Assembly (NCBI RefSeq): GCF_002278135.3
Contig: NZ_CP029425.2
Coordinates: 1,340,001-1,404,000 of the forward strand
Length of the DNA stretch: 64,000 nucleotides
Source of the DNA: Bradyrhizobium ottawaense
GTDB lineage: Bacteria > Pseudomonadota > Alphaproteobacteria > Rhizobiales > Xanthobacteraceae
Direction: 5' to 3'
Part shown: positions 57,813 through 64,000 of the stretch, one piece after another
Layout of the letters: each line of letters begins with the position of its first letter
How positions within the stretch are numbered: position 1 is the stretch's first letter
Position numbers and translations under genes: made by a program
Notes under the pieces: generated by a model
The model's database searches: none
The model's input: only the letters and a program-made list of their open reading frames with translations
What the model was told of the DNA's origin: nothing

Positions 57813-58256
57813 ATGACCGACATGTTCGTATCGCTCGGCACCTGGAACTGGCTGATCTTCGGCTTCATCCTGATGGCGCTGGAGGTGCTGGCGCCGGGCA
57901 TATTCCTGTTCTGGCTCGGGCTCGCCGCGCTGCTCGTCGGCCTGATTTCGTTCACCGTCGTCCTATCGTGGCAGATCCAGCTCGTGATGTTCGCGGTGTT
58001 CGCCGCAGCCGCCGTGCCGATATGGCGCCGCCTTGCGCGGCCGAAGCCGGATGCAAGCGCCAGTCCGTTCCTCAACAAGCGTACCGAGGCACTGCTCGGC
58101 CGCGAGTTCACGCTGGAGAAGCCGATTATCGACGGCAGCGGCACCGTGCGCATCGGTGACACGGTGTGGCGCGTCGCAGGTCCGGATACGCCGGCGGGGA
58201 CGCGGGTGAAGGTGGTGCAGGTGGACGGTGCGAACCTGACAGTGGCCGCGGCGTGA
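57813..58256 (+). CDS. NfeD family membrane protein (short form)
   Basis: 147 residues from ATG 57813, with GGAAGG upstream; ATG 57795 and 57798 are alternatives. Three membrane helices (WLIFGFILMALEVLAPGIFLFWLGLAALLVGLISF and IQLVMFAVFAAAAVPI) are followed by an OB-fold tail (EALLGREFTLEKPIIDGSGTVRIGDTVWRVAGPDTPAGTRVKVVQVDGANLTV). It lacks the ClpP-like protease part of long NfeD. It pairs with the SPFH protein encoded upstream. Confidence 0.92.
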   Translation: MTDMFVSLGTWNWLIFGFILMALEVLAPGIFLFWLGLAALLVGLISFTVVLSWQIQLVMFAVFAAAAVPIWRRLARPKPDASASPFLNKRTEALLGREFTLEKPIIDGSGTVRIGDTVWRVAGPDTPAGTRVKVVQVDGANLTVAAA

Positions 58257-58266
58257 GGATTCTTCG

Positions 58267-58292
58267 CCTCTCCCCGCTTGCGGGGAGAGGCG
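58267..58292. repeat. Short palindrome, family E (copy 2)
   Basis: GCCTCTCCCCGC-TT-GCGGGGAGAGGC, a perfect 12-bp stem, 11 bp after the nfeD stop; it may terminate transcription. Confidence 0.8.
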
Positions 58293-58345
58293 GGATTGCA
58301 TCGCAGATTCAATCCGGGTGAGCGGACTCTCCGCGAGTCCGTCTC

Positions 58346-58729
58346 TCACCGTTTGCGCGGAGGCTCCCCCTCACCCCGACCCTCTCCCCGCAAGCGGGGA
58401 GAAGGGGAAGAGTCCTTCCACCTCTCCGCAAACCGGTGCAGCGGCATGAACGTCTCGCACAATTCCCGCCCGAGCGGCGTCAGCCCATAACCTCCGCCTT
58501 CGCCAAGCTCCACGAACCCCGCCTCGCGCAACTCCGTCAGGCGCGCTTGCAGCACTGTCGGCGAGGCGTCGTCGCAGGCGGTGCGCAGGGCGCGGGAGGT
58601 GAGGGGCTCGCCGCGCAACTCCCACAATATTCGCAGGCTCCAGCGCCGTCCGAGCAGGTCCAGCAGCGCCATGACCGGCCGGCCGGTGCGCGAGCCGCGG
58701 ACGCTTCGTGATGCCGCCTGTTTTGCCAT
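58346..58729 (-). CDS. HxlR family transcriptional regulator
   Basis: 127 residues from ATG 58729 (AGGG upstream). The winged helix is PVMALLDLLGRRWSLRILWELRGEPLTSRALRTACDDASPTVLQARLTELREAGFVELGEGGGYGLTPLGREL. The last 20 or so residues (SPSPRLRGEGRGEGEPPRKR) are translated from a family E palindrome and its flank, so the C-terminus has been extended by the repeat. It is divergent from a carboxymuconolactone decarboxylase-like gene, and two matching operators lie between. Confidence 0.9.
   Translation of the reverse strand: MAKQAASRSVRGSRTGRPVMALLDLLGRRWSLRILWELRGEPLTSRALRTACDDASPTVLQARLTELREAGFVELGEGGGYGLTPLGRELCETFMPLHRFAERWKDSSPSPRLRGEGRGEGEPPRKR
58381..58403. repeat. Short palindrome, family E (copy 3), inside a coding end
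   Basis: CTCTCCCCGC-AA-GCGGGGAG. It lies within the 3' end of the HxlR gene and encodes part of its terminal residues. Confidence 0.78.
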
Positions 58730-58747
58730 CGCCACCCTCTTGCGACA

Positions 58748-58789
58748 TGCTACAGATAGTGTAGCATGTTGCTACAATAGATGTAGCAA
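58748..58789. promoter_or_regulatory. Two tandem HxlR operators
   Basis: TGCTACA-N5-TGTAGCA (58748-58766) and TTGCTACA-N5-TGTAGCAA (58769-58789), both perfect inverted repeats with the same arms and 5-bp spacer. The centres are 22 bp apart, two helical turns, on one face of the DNA. They lie between the divergent HxlR and CMD-like genes. Confidence 0.8.
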
Positions 58790-58801
58790 AGGAAACGGCC
58801 G

Positions 58802-59353
58802 GTGTCCCAGTCCACGCCGCGCATTGCCCCGCTCACCCCGCCTTATCCCCCGGAGATCCAGGCGCAGTTCGATCGCATCATGCGCGGCGCGCCGCCGCTG
58901 ATCCTGTTCCGGGTGATGGCGGGCCACAGCCGCGCCTGGGACAAATTTCGCGCCGGCGGCCTGCTCGACCCCGGCCCGCTCTCGCTGCGCCAGCGCGAGA
59001 TCGTCATCGACCGCACCTGTGCGCTGAACAGATGCGAGTATGAATGGGGCGTGCATGTCGCGGTTTTCGCCGGGCCGGCGAAGCTCGCCGAAGACGAGGT
59101 GCGTGCCACAGTGCAGGGCGATGCGACGTCACCGTGCTGGTCGCCGGCCGAACAGGCGCTGATCGCAGCGGTCGACGCGCTGCATCACCGCGCGACGTTC
59201 AGCGATCAAGAGTTTGCCGAGCTGTCGGCGCATTACGACGAGGCGCAGATTCTGGAAATCATGCTGCTGTGCGGCTTCTACCGCACGGTATCGTATCTGG
59301 CGAACGGGCTGCGGTTGCCGCTGGAGGAGAACGCGGCGCGGTTTCCGGTGTAG
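58802..59353 (+). CDS. Carboxymuconolactone decarboxylase family protein
   Basis: 183 residues from GTG 58802, with AAGG about 8 nt upstream. The family region is LSLRQREIVIDRTCALNRCEYEWGVHVAVF, with one Cys (NRCEYEWGVH) where AhpD-like members have a CxxC, so redox cycling by a vicinal pair is unlikely. Length and sequence (ILEIMLLCGFYRTVSYLANGLRLPLEENAARFP) fit the longer CMD clade of oxidoreductase-linked proteins. Probable target of the divergent HxlR regulator, which often senses electrophiles. Confidence 0.9.
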   Translation: MSQSTPRIAPLTPPYPPEIQAQFDRIMRGAPPLILFRVMAGHSRAWDKFRAGGLLDPGPLSLRQREIVIDRTCALNRCEYEWGVHVAVFAGPAKLAEDEVRATVQGDATSPCWSPAEQALIAAVDALHHRATFSDQEFAELSAHYDEAQILEIMLLCGFYRTVSYLANGLRLPLEENAARFPV

Positions 59354-59355
59354 CT

Positions 59356-59458
59356 GTCATTCCGGGGCGCGCGAAGCGTGAACCCGGAATCCATTGGGCA
59401 GCGAGCTCGGAGATGAATGGATTCCGGGCTCGCGCCGAATGGCGCGCCCCGGAATGAC
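59356..59458. repeat. Intergenic palindrome, family B (copy 5)
   Basis: GTCATTCCGGGGCGCGCGAA ... GGCGCGCCCCGGAATGAC with AATCCATTGGGC / AATGGATTCCGGG inside. It lies between convergent CMD-like and kdsD stops. Confidence 0.88.
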
Positions 59459-59481
59459 GGTGCGGAGAGAAAGCGCGTGCC

Positions 59482-60489
59482 CTAGGCCACGCCCGCCCGC
59501 AGCAGATCGTGCAGGTGCACGATGCCCACCACCTTGCCGGCCTCGGTCACCACCAGCGTGGTGATCTTGCGCGTGTTCAGCACCTCGATCATCTCGGTCG
59601 CGAGCATCGAGGGCGGCACCGTTTTCGGCTGCTTCGTCATGATCTCGTCGACCGACGCCGTCAGCAGGTCGGGGCGCATGTGGCGGCGCAGATCGCCGTC
59701 GGTGATGATGCCCGCGACCTCGTTTGCTTCGTTGACGATGCAGACGCAGCCGAGGCCCTTGGCCGACATCTCGACCACGGCCTCCGACATCTTGGTGCCC
59801 AGGGGCTTGACCGGGATCTCGGCGCCCGTGCGCATGTAGTCGCGGACGAATTTCAGCATCGCGCCCAGCTTGCCGCCGGGGTGGAAATGCGCGAATTCCA
59901 GCGCGGTGAAGCCGCGGCCTTCGAGCAGCGCGATCGCGAGGGCATCGCCGATCGCGGCCTGCATCAGGGTCGAGGTTGTCGGCGCCAGATTGTGCGGGCA
60001 GGCCTCGCGCGCCTTCGGCAGCTCGATCACGAGGTCGGCGGCCTGGCCCAGCGAGGAGGCCGCGTTCGACGTCACCGCGATCATGGGAATGGCGAAGCGC
60101 GCCGAGTAGTTCACGAGGTTCTTCATCTCCGGCTGTTCGCCGGACCAGGACAGCGCCATGATGACGTCGTCGGTGGTGATCATGCCGAGGTCGCCGTGGC
60201 CGGCCTCGGCGGCATGCACGAAGAAGGCCGGCGTGCCGGTCGAGGCCAGCGTCGCGGCGATCTTGCGCCCCATATGGCCTGACTTGCCGAGCCCGGTGAC
60301 GATGACGCGGCCCTTGGCGTTGCGGATCAGGTCGACTGCTTTCGCGAATGTCGCGCCGAGCGGGCCGCGCAGGGCGGCTGCGAGCGCGTTGATGCCGCCG
60401 CTCTCCGTCTCCAGCGTGCGGAGCGCGGATTCGACGCTGTCGGGGATGGGGCCGGATGATGTGGTCATCAGCGGTTTCGAACTCGGCAT
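59482..60489 (-). CDS. kdsD: Arabinose-5-phosphate isomerase (KpsF/GutQ family)
   Basis: 335 residues. The N-terminal SIS domain has VIVTGLGKSGHMGRKIAATLASTGTPAFFVHAAEAGHGDLGMI and the family His/Glu motifs; PTTSTLMQAAIGDALAIALLE follows, then two CBS domains (VKPLGTKMSEAVVEMSAKGLGCVCIVNE and VDEIMTKQPKTVPPSMLATEMIEVLN). It converts ribulose-5-phosphate to arabinose-5-phosphate, the first step of Kdo synthesis for lipopolysaccharide. It is divergent from an outer-membrane protein gene, which fits an envelope role. Confidence 0.94.
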   Translation of the reverse strand: MPSSKPLMTTSSGPIPDSVESALRTLETESGGINALAAALRGPLGATFAKAVDLIRNAKGRVIVTGLGKSGHMGRKIAATLASTGTPAFFVHAAEAGHGDLGMITTDDVIMALSWSGEQPEMKNLVNYSARFAIPMIAVTSNAASSLGQAADLVIELPKAREACPHNLAPTTSTLMQAAIGDALAIALLEGRGFTALEFAHFHPGGKLGAMLKFVRDYMRTGAEIPVKPLGTKMSEAVVEMSAKGLGCVCIVNEANEVAGIITDGDLRRHMRPDLLTASVDEIMTKQPKTVPPSMLATEMIEVLNTRKITTLVVTEAGKVVGIVHLHDLLRAGVA

Positions 60490-60682
60490 GTACTGGTCCA
60501 GGGAGAAGGGGGCATTCGCACGGTCGGCGCCTCATTAGCACGCCGCGGCGGGGGAGGCGACGAGCGCGCCTAAGCCCTCAACCGGTCATTAACCATAATT
60601 GTTTTAACTCCATTAACGATGGTTCCCGCCAGCCGGCGGAGACCACCGTGAAAGTGTTTGATTTCGTTGGAGTTGTTCCATC

Positions 60683-62440
60683 GTGGGGTCGTCTCCAGGC
60701 ACCGGCCGGAGCAAACGCGCGCAGTTCCTGCGCGCGGCTTTGCCGTGCCTTGTGCCGGGTCTTGCGCTGACGACCCTCACAAGCGTGCCCGCGGCCGCCC
60801 AGAGCCTCACGCCCGATCTGTTCAATCCCAACCGCGGCGGCTTCGCCGCGCCCGAGACGCTGCCGACGCGGCGCACGGCGGGCGTGCCGCAGGCGCCGTC
60901 GGATGCATTGCCGGCGTTGCCCGATCCCAGTGCTGATCCGCGCAAACGCCAGCAGGCGCCCGCGACCTCGCGCGTCGGTCAGGTCCCGACTTATGGCCTA
61001 TCTGCCGCCACCGGCGCGAGCAGCTCCGGCTATGATTCGCTCAACCGAAAGAGACAGCAACCCAAGCTCTATCCGGGCCAGCCGAAGCCGAAGCGCGCGG
61101 CCGGTCCCGGCTCGCCGGCGCCGACCACGGTGCCGCCGCCATCGACGCTCGGCCTGCCCAGAATCGCGCCGCCGCCATCCGCCTCCGCCAACAAGGCGCC
61201 GGTGCCGGCGGCGATGGCGGGCACCGTGCCCGGCCAGCCGCTGCGCCGTCGCCTCAAGGCGGATGACGATGCGTTTGGGGCCGTCGGCGACTACGCCGGC
61301 AGTTTTCTGATCAAGGGCGGGCTTGAGCTCTCCACCGGCTACGACACCAATCCTGCGCGTCTCAACAAGCCGGTGGGATCGCCGGTCTACGTCGTCGCAC
61401 CCGATCTGCTGGTGATGTCCGACTGGGAGCGCCACGCGCTGGTCGCCGATCTGCGCGGCTCGTTCTCCGGCTACACCAACAACATGCCGGCGACGATCGA
61501 CGGCTTTGCCTCGCCTTCGCCGGTCGAGATCAATCGTCCCGACTTCACTGGCCATGTCGACGGCCGCCTCGACGTCGACCGCGACCTCAAGCTGACCTCG
61601 CAGCTGCGCCTGCGGCTCGCCACCGACAATCCCGGCAGCCCGAACGTGCAGGCGGGCCTGCAGAAATATCCGGTTTACGCCGCCTACGGCACCACGGTCG
61701 GCTTCGACCAGACCTTCAATCGTTTCCAGGTCGCCGCGGGCGCCACCGTCGATCGCACCGCCTACACGGACTCCAAGCTCACCGACGGCTCGACATTCAC
61801 CAACAACGATCGCGACTTCAACCAGTATGGCGGCATCGGGCGCTTCTCCTACGACCTCAAGCCCGGCCTGAAGCCGTTCGTCGAGATCCAGGGCGACACC
61901 CGAATCCACGACCAGGCCGCCGACCGCAACGGCTACTTCCGCGATTCCAACGGCGGTTATGCCAAGGTCGGCTCGTCCTTCGAATTCTCGCGCATCCTCA
62001 CCGGCGAAATCTCGGTCGGCTATTCCGCGCGCAACTATACCGACCCGCGCCTCAGCCAGCTTGCTGGCTTCCTCACCTCGGGCTCGCTGATCTGGAATGC
62101 GAGCGGCCTCACCACGGTGAAATTCTTCACGGACACGCAGATCGCGGAGACCACCATCCCCGGCTCCTCGGGCGTCCTGGTGCGCACCTATTCGGCCGAA
62201 GTCGATCACGACTTCCGCCGCTGGCTGACGGCCGTCGGCAAATTCACCTACGGCACGCTCGACTACCAGGGCCAGAACCGCAACGACAAGACCTACTCGC
62301 TCGAAGGCAATCTGATCTACAAGCTCAACCGCAACATCTGGGTCAAGGGCACGCTGCGTCACGACATCCTGGATTCGAACCAGGCGGGCTCGAGCTCGCA
62401 GGGGACGGTGGTGATGGTCGGGGTGAGGCTGCAGAATTAG
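60683..62440 (+). CDS. Outer-membrane beta-barrel protein
   Basis: 585 residues from GTG 60683. An N-terminal export signal (basic GRSKRAQFLRAALPCLVPGLALTTLTSVPAAAQS) is followed by about 160 residues rich in Pro/Ala/Arg (PKPKRAAGPGSPAPTTVPPPS), then a barrel from about residue 205 with alternating strands (ELSTGYDTNPARLNKP, GGIGRFSYDLKPGLKPFVEIQG) ending in VVMVGVRLQN. The final residue is Asn rather than the usual Phe. The barrel resembles outer-membrane BBP2-type proteins. Function unknown; the Pro-rich region may span the periplasm. Confidence 0.83.
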   Translation: MGSSPGTGRSKRAQFLRAALPCLVPGLALTTLTSVPAAAQSLTPDLFNPNRGGFAAPETLPTRRTAGVPQAPSDALPALPDPSADPRKRQQAPATSRVGQVPTYGLSAATGASSSGYDSLNRKRQQPKLYPGQPKPKRAAGPGSPAPTTVPPPSTLGLPRIAPPPSASANKAPVPAAMAGTVPGQPLRRRLKADDDAFGAVGDYAGSFLIKGGLELSTGYDTNPARLNKPVGSPVYVVAPDLLVMSDWERHALVADLRGSFSGYTNNMPATIDGFASPSPVEINRPDFTGHVDGRLDVDRDLKLTSQLRLRLATDNPGSPNVQAGLQKYPVYAAYGTTVGFDQTFNRFQVAAGATVDRTAYTDSKLTDGSTFTNNDRDFNQYGGIGRFSYDLKPGLKPFVEIQGDTRIHDQAADRNGYFRDSNGGYAKVGSSFEFSRILTGEISVGYSARNYTDPRLSQLAGFLTSGSLIWNASGLTTVKFFTDTQIAETTIPGSSGVLVRTYSAEVDHDFRRWLTAVGKFTYGTLDYQGQNRNDKTYSLEGNLIYKLNRNIWVKGTLRHDILDSNQAGSSSQGTVVMVGVRLQN

Positions 62441-62499
62441 TGCGCCTGTCGGCACACGTCGGAGTGAGATGCCGCGCGGGGGCGAGGCTCTCTCCGCTC

Positions 62500-62603
62500 G
62501 TCATTCCGGGGCGCGCGAAGCGCGAGCCCGGAATCCATTTATCCACTAAGCTTGCGGCCTGATGGATTCCGGGCTCGCGCCAAGTGGCGCGCCCCGGAAT
62601 GAC
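62500..62603. repeat. Intergenic palindrome, family B (copy 6)
   Basis: GTCATTCCGGGGCGCGCGAA ... GGCGCGCCCCGGAATGAC with CCGGAATCCATTTATCC / GATGGATTCCGGG inside. Nearly identical arms to the copy at 59356; between convergent stops. Confidence 0.88.
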
Positions 62604-62606
62604 AGC

Positions 62607-64000
62607 TCAGCGCGGCAGATCCGTCTTCCCCATCAGGAACGTATCAATCGACCTTGCGCACAGCCGCCCTTCGCGGATCGCCCACACCACTAGCGACTGC
62701 CCACGCCGCATGTCGCCGGCGGTGAACACGTTCGGGCGGGAGGTCTGGTAGTCCAGCGTGTTGGCCTTGACGTTGCCGCGGGGGTCGAGCTCGACCGAGA
62801 GCAGCTTCAAGAGACCCTCGTGCACCGGATGCACGAAGCCCATCGCGAGCAGGACGAGCTCGGCGTCGAGTTCGAACTCGGTGCCGGCAATCGGCTTGAA
62901 CTTGTCGTCGACGTGGACGCAGTGCAGCTTCTTGACCTGGCCGTTCTCGCCGGAGAACTTCTGGGTCAGCACGGCGTATTCGCGCACCGCGCCTTCGGCC
63001 TGGCTGGAGGACGTCCGCATCTTGAGCGGCCAGTTCGGCCAGGTGAGGCCCTTGTTCTCGCGCTCGGGAGGAGCGGGCATGATCTCGAGCTGGGTCACCG
63101 ACAGCGCGCCCTGGCGCAGCGAGGTGCCGATGCAGTCCGATCCCGTGTCGCCGCCGCCGATGACGACGACGTGCTTGCCGCCGGCCAGGATCTCCTGGAC
63201 GCCGTTCAGCGGCTCCTCAGAGACGCGGCGGTTCTGCTGCGGCAGGAAATCCATGGCGTAGTGGATGCCTGACAGCTCCCGGCCGGGGATCGGCAGGTCG
63301 CGCGGTGCTTCCGCGCCGCCGGTCAGCGCCACCGCGTCATACTCGTTGAGCATCTCGCGCGGATCGACATTGCCGTCGGCGCCGACATGGCTGTTGTAGT
63401 GGAAGGTGACGCCTTCGCCTTCCATCTGCTTGACGCGGCGGTCGATGACCCCCTTCTCCATCTTGAAGTCGGGGATGCCGTAACGCAGCAGGCCACCGGC
63501 CTTGGCGTGCTTCTCGAACAGATGCACGTCGTGACCGGCGCGCGCGAGCTGTTGCGCGCAGGCCATACCGGCCGGGCCCGAGCCGATCACGGCGACCTTC
63601 TTGCCGGTCTTGACGGACGCGACCTCAGGCTTGAGCCAGCCATTGTCCCAGGCGCGGTCGACGATCGCGCATTCGATGGTCTTGATGGTCACCGGATTGT
63701 CGTCGATGTTGAGCGTGCAGGAGGCCTCGCACGGCGCCGGGCAGATGCGGCCGGTGAACTCCGGGAAATTGTTGGTCGAGTGCAGATTGCGCGAGGCTTC
63801 TTCCCAATTGCCCTGGTAGACGAGGTCGTTCCAGTCGGGGATCTGGTTGTTGACCGGGCAGCCGGGCGTGCCGGGCGCGACCGAGCCGGTGCCGTGGCAA
63901 TAGGGAATGCCGCAGTTCATGCAGCGCGCGGCCTGGTCGCGCGTTTCCTTCTCGGTCAAGGGAAGGACGAACTCGTTGTAATGCTTCACGCGCTCGGCGA
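62607..64000 (-). CDS. gltD: Glutamate synthase small subunit (truncated by window end)
   Basis: 464 visible residues; the frame continues past 64000 ([22 protein letters not shown]), so the true start lies outside. The N-terminal 4Fe-4S ligand region is [12 protein letters not shown] ... [14 protein letters not shown] and [12 protein letters not shown]. The FAD fold is [18 protein letters not shown] and the NADPH fold is [15 protein letters not shown], ending with [23 protein letters not shown]. It is the electron-input subunit of NADPH-dependent GOGAT, passing electrons to GltB for glutamate synthesis. gltB is expected upstream, outside the window. Confidence 0.96.
   Translation of the reverse strand, partial: AERVKHYNEFVLPLTEKETRDQAARCMNCGIPYCHGTGSVAPGTPGCPVNNQIPDWNDLVYQGNWEEASRNLHSTNNFPEFTGRICPAPCEASCTLNIDDNPVTIKTIECAIVDRAWDNGWLKPEVASVKTGKKVAVIGSGPAGMACAQQLARAGHDVHLFEKHAKAGGLLRYGIPDFKMEKGVIDRRVKQMEGEGVTFHYNSHVGADGNVDPREMLNEYDAVALTGGAEAPRDLPIPGRELSGIHYAMDFLPQQNRRVSEEPLNGVQEILAGGKHVVVIGGGDTGSDCIGTSLRQGALSVTQLEIMPAPPERENKGLTWPNWPLKMRTSSSQAEGAVREYAVLTQKFSGENGQVKKLHCVHVDDKFKPIAGTEFELDAELVLLAMGFVHPVHEGLLKLLSVELDPRGNVKANTLDYQTSRPNVFTAGDMRRGQSLVVWAIREGRLCARSIDTFLMGKTDLPR

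Noticed and set aside
60585..60620. TTAAC repeats between kdsD and the outer-membrane gene as a CtrA site
   Set aside because: The spacings are 11 and 5 bp, not 7.
10523..62603. Repeat clusters as CRISPR arrays or insertion sequences
   Set aside because: The elements are single palindromes without regular spacers, transposase genes or target duplications.

Overview
The window reads as chromosomal DNA of a Bradyrhizobium-like alphaproteobacterium (Rhizobiales). The support is high GC, Bradyrhizobium-type palindromic intergenic repeats, an EcfG/NepR/PhyR general stress response (GSR) module, homospermidine synthase, an ornithine decarboxylase with a long leader of the speF type, and many acyl-CoA enzymes. 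I see no rRNA, tRNA, CRISPR array, prophage, insertion sequence or nodulation gene. Almost everything is host metabolism and regulation.

Layout. 1-298: tail of an unknown gene. 514-4922 (minus): a GntR-led unit with a PhyH-type dioxygenase, a COG4091 dehydrogenase and a TRAP binding protein, preceded by a perfect 20-bp palindrome. 5063-6487: an ECF41-type sigma factor divergent from a carboxymuconolactone decarboxylase-like gene, with a mirror-image pair of ECF41-type promoters between them. 6528-8839: two tandem alpha/beta hydrolases and an ogt-like methyltransferase. 8950-21246: an acyl-CoA catabolic region (two ligases, thiolase, TetR regulator, dehydrogenase, hydratase, three acyl-CoA dehydrogenases, nitroreductase), with a large palindrome at most gene junctions. 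21347-23151: ecfG-nepR divergent from phyR. 24667-26544: htpG. 27492-31768: a fatty acyl-CoA ligase followed by an overlapping ACP / AMP-ligase / ketoreductase trio.

32736-37406: a DUF3095 protein with cyclase-like metal sites, a MATE exporter, and sodB behind a perfect EcfG promoter. 37638-43665: two half-permeases, then a Zur box and a zinc-acquisition operon (His-rich membrane peptide, ABC ATPase, permease, binding protein, CobW-type GTPase, cytoplasmic beta-propeller). 43810-44956: MgtC-like protein and a second gene behind a perfect EcfG promoter. 45081-49546 (minus): polyamine genes from ornithine decarboxylase to homospermidine synthase, with the long leader. 50067-53913: M3 peptidase, DUF1007 and NicO-type His-rich metal exporter. 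54024-58256: MAPEG, ferrochelatase, an orphan ABC binding protein, and an SPFH/NfeD pair. 58346-59353: HxlR regulator and its divergent target with two tandem operators. 59482-64000: kdsD, an outer-membrane barrel protein, and gltD running off the end.

Three regulatory circuits are unusually legible from sequence alone: EcfG (phyR, sodB and the 44627 gene), Zur (zinc operon) and ECF41 (a symmetric divergon). Twenty copies of five palindrome families sit between genes and sometimes supply coding ends. Promoter and operator assignments are consensus matches by eye, not measurements.
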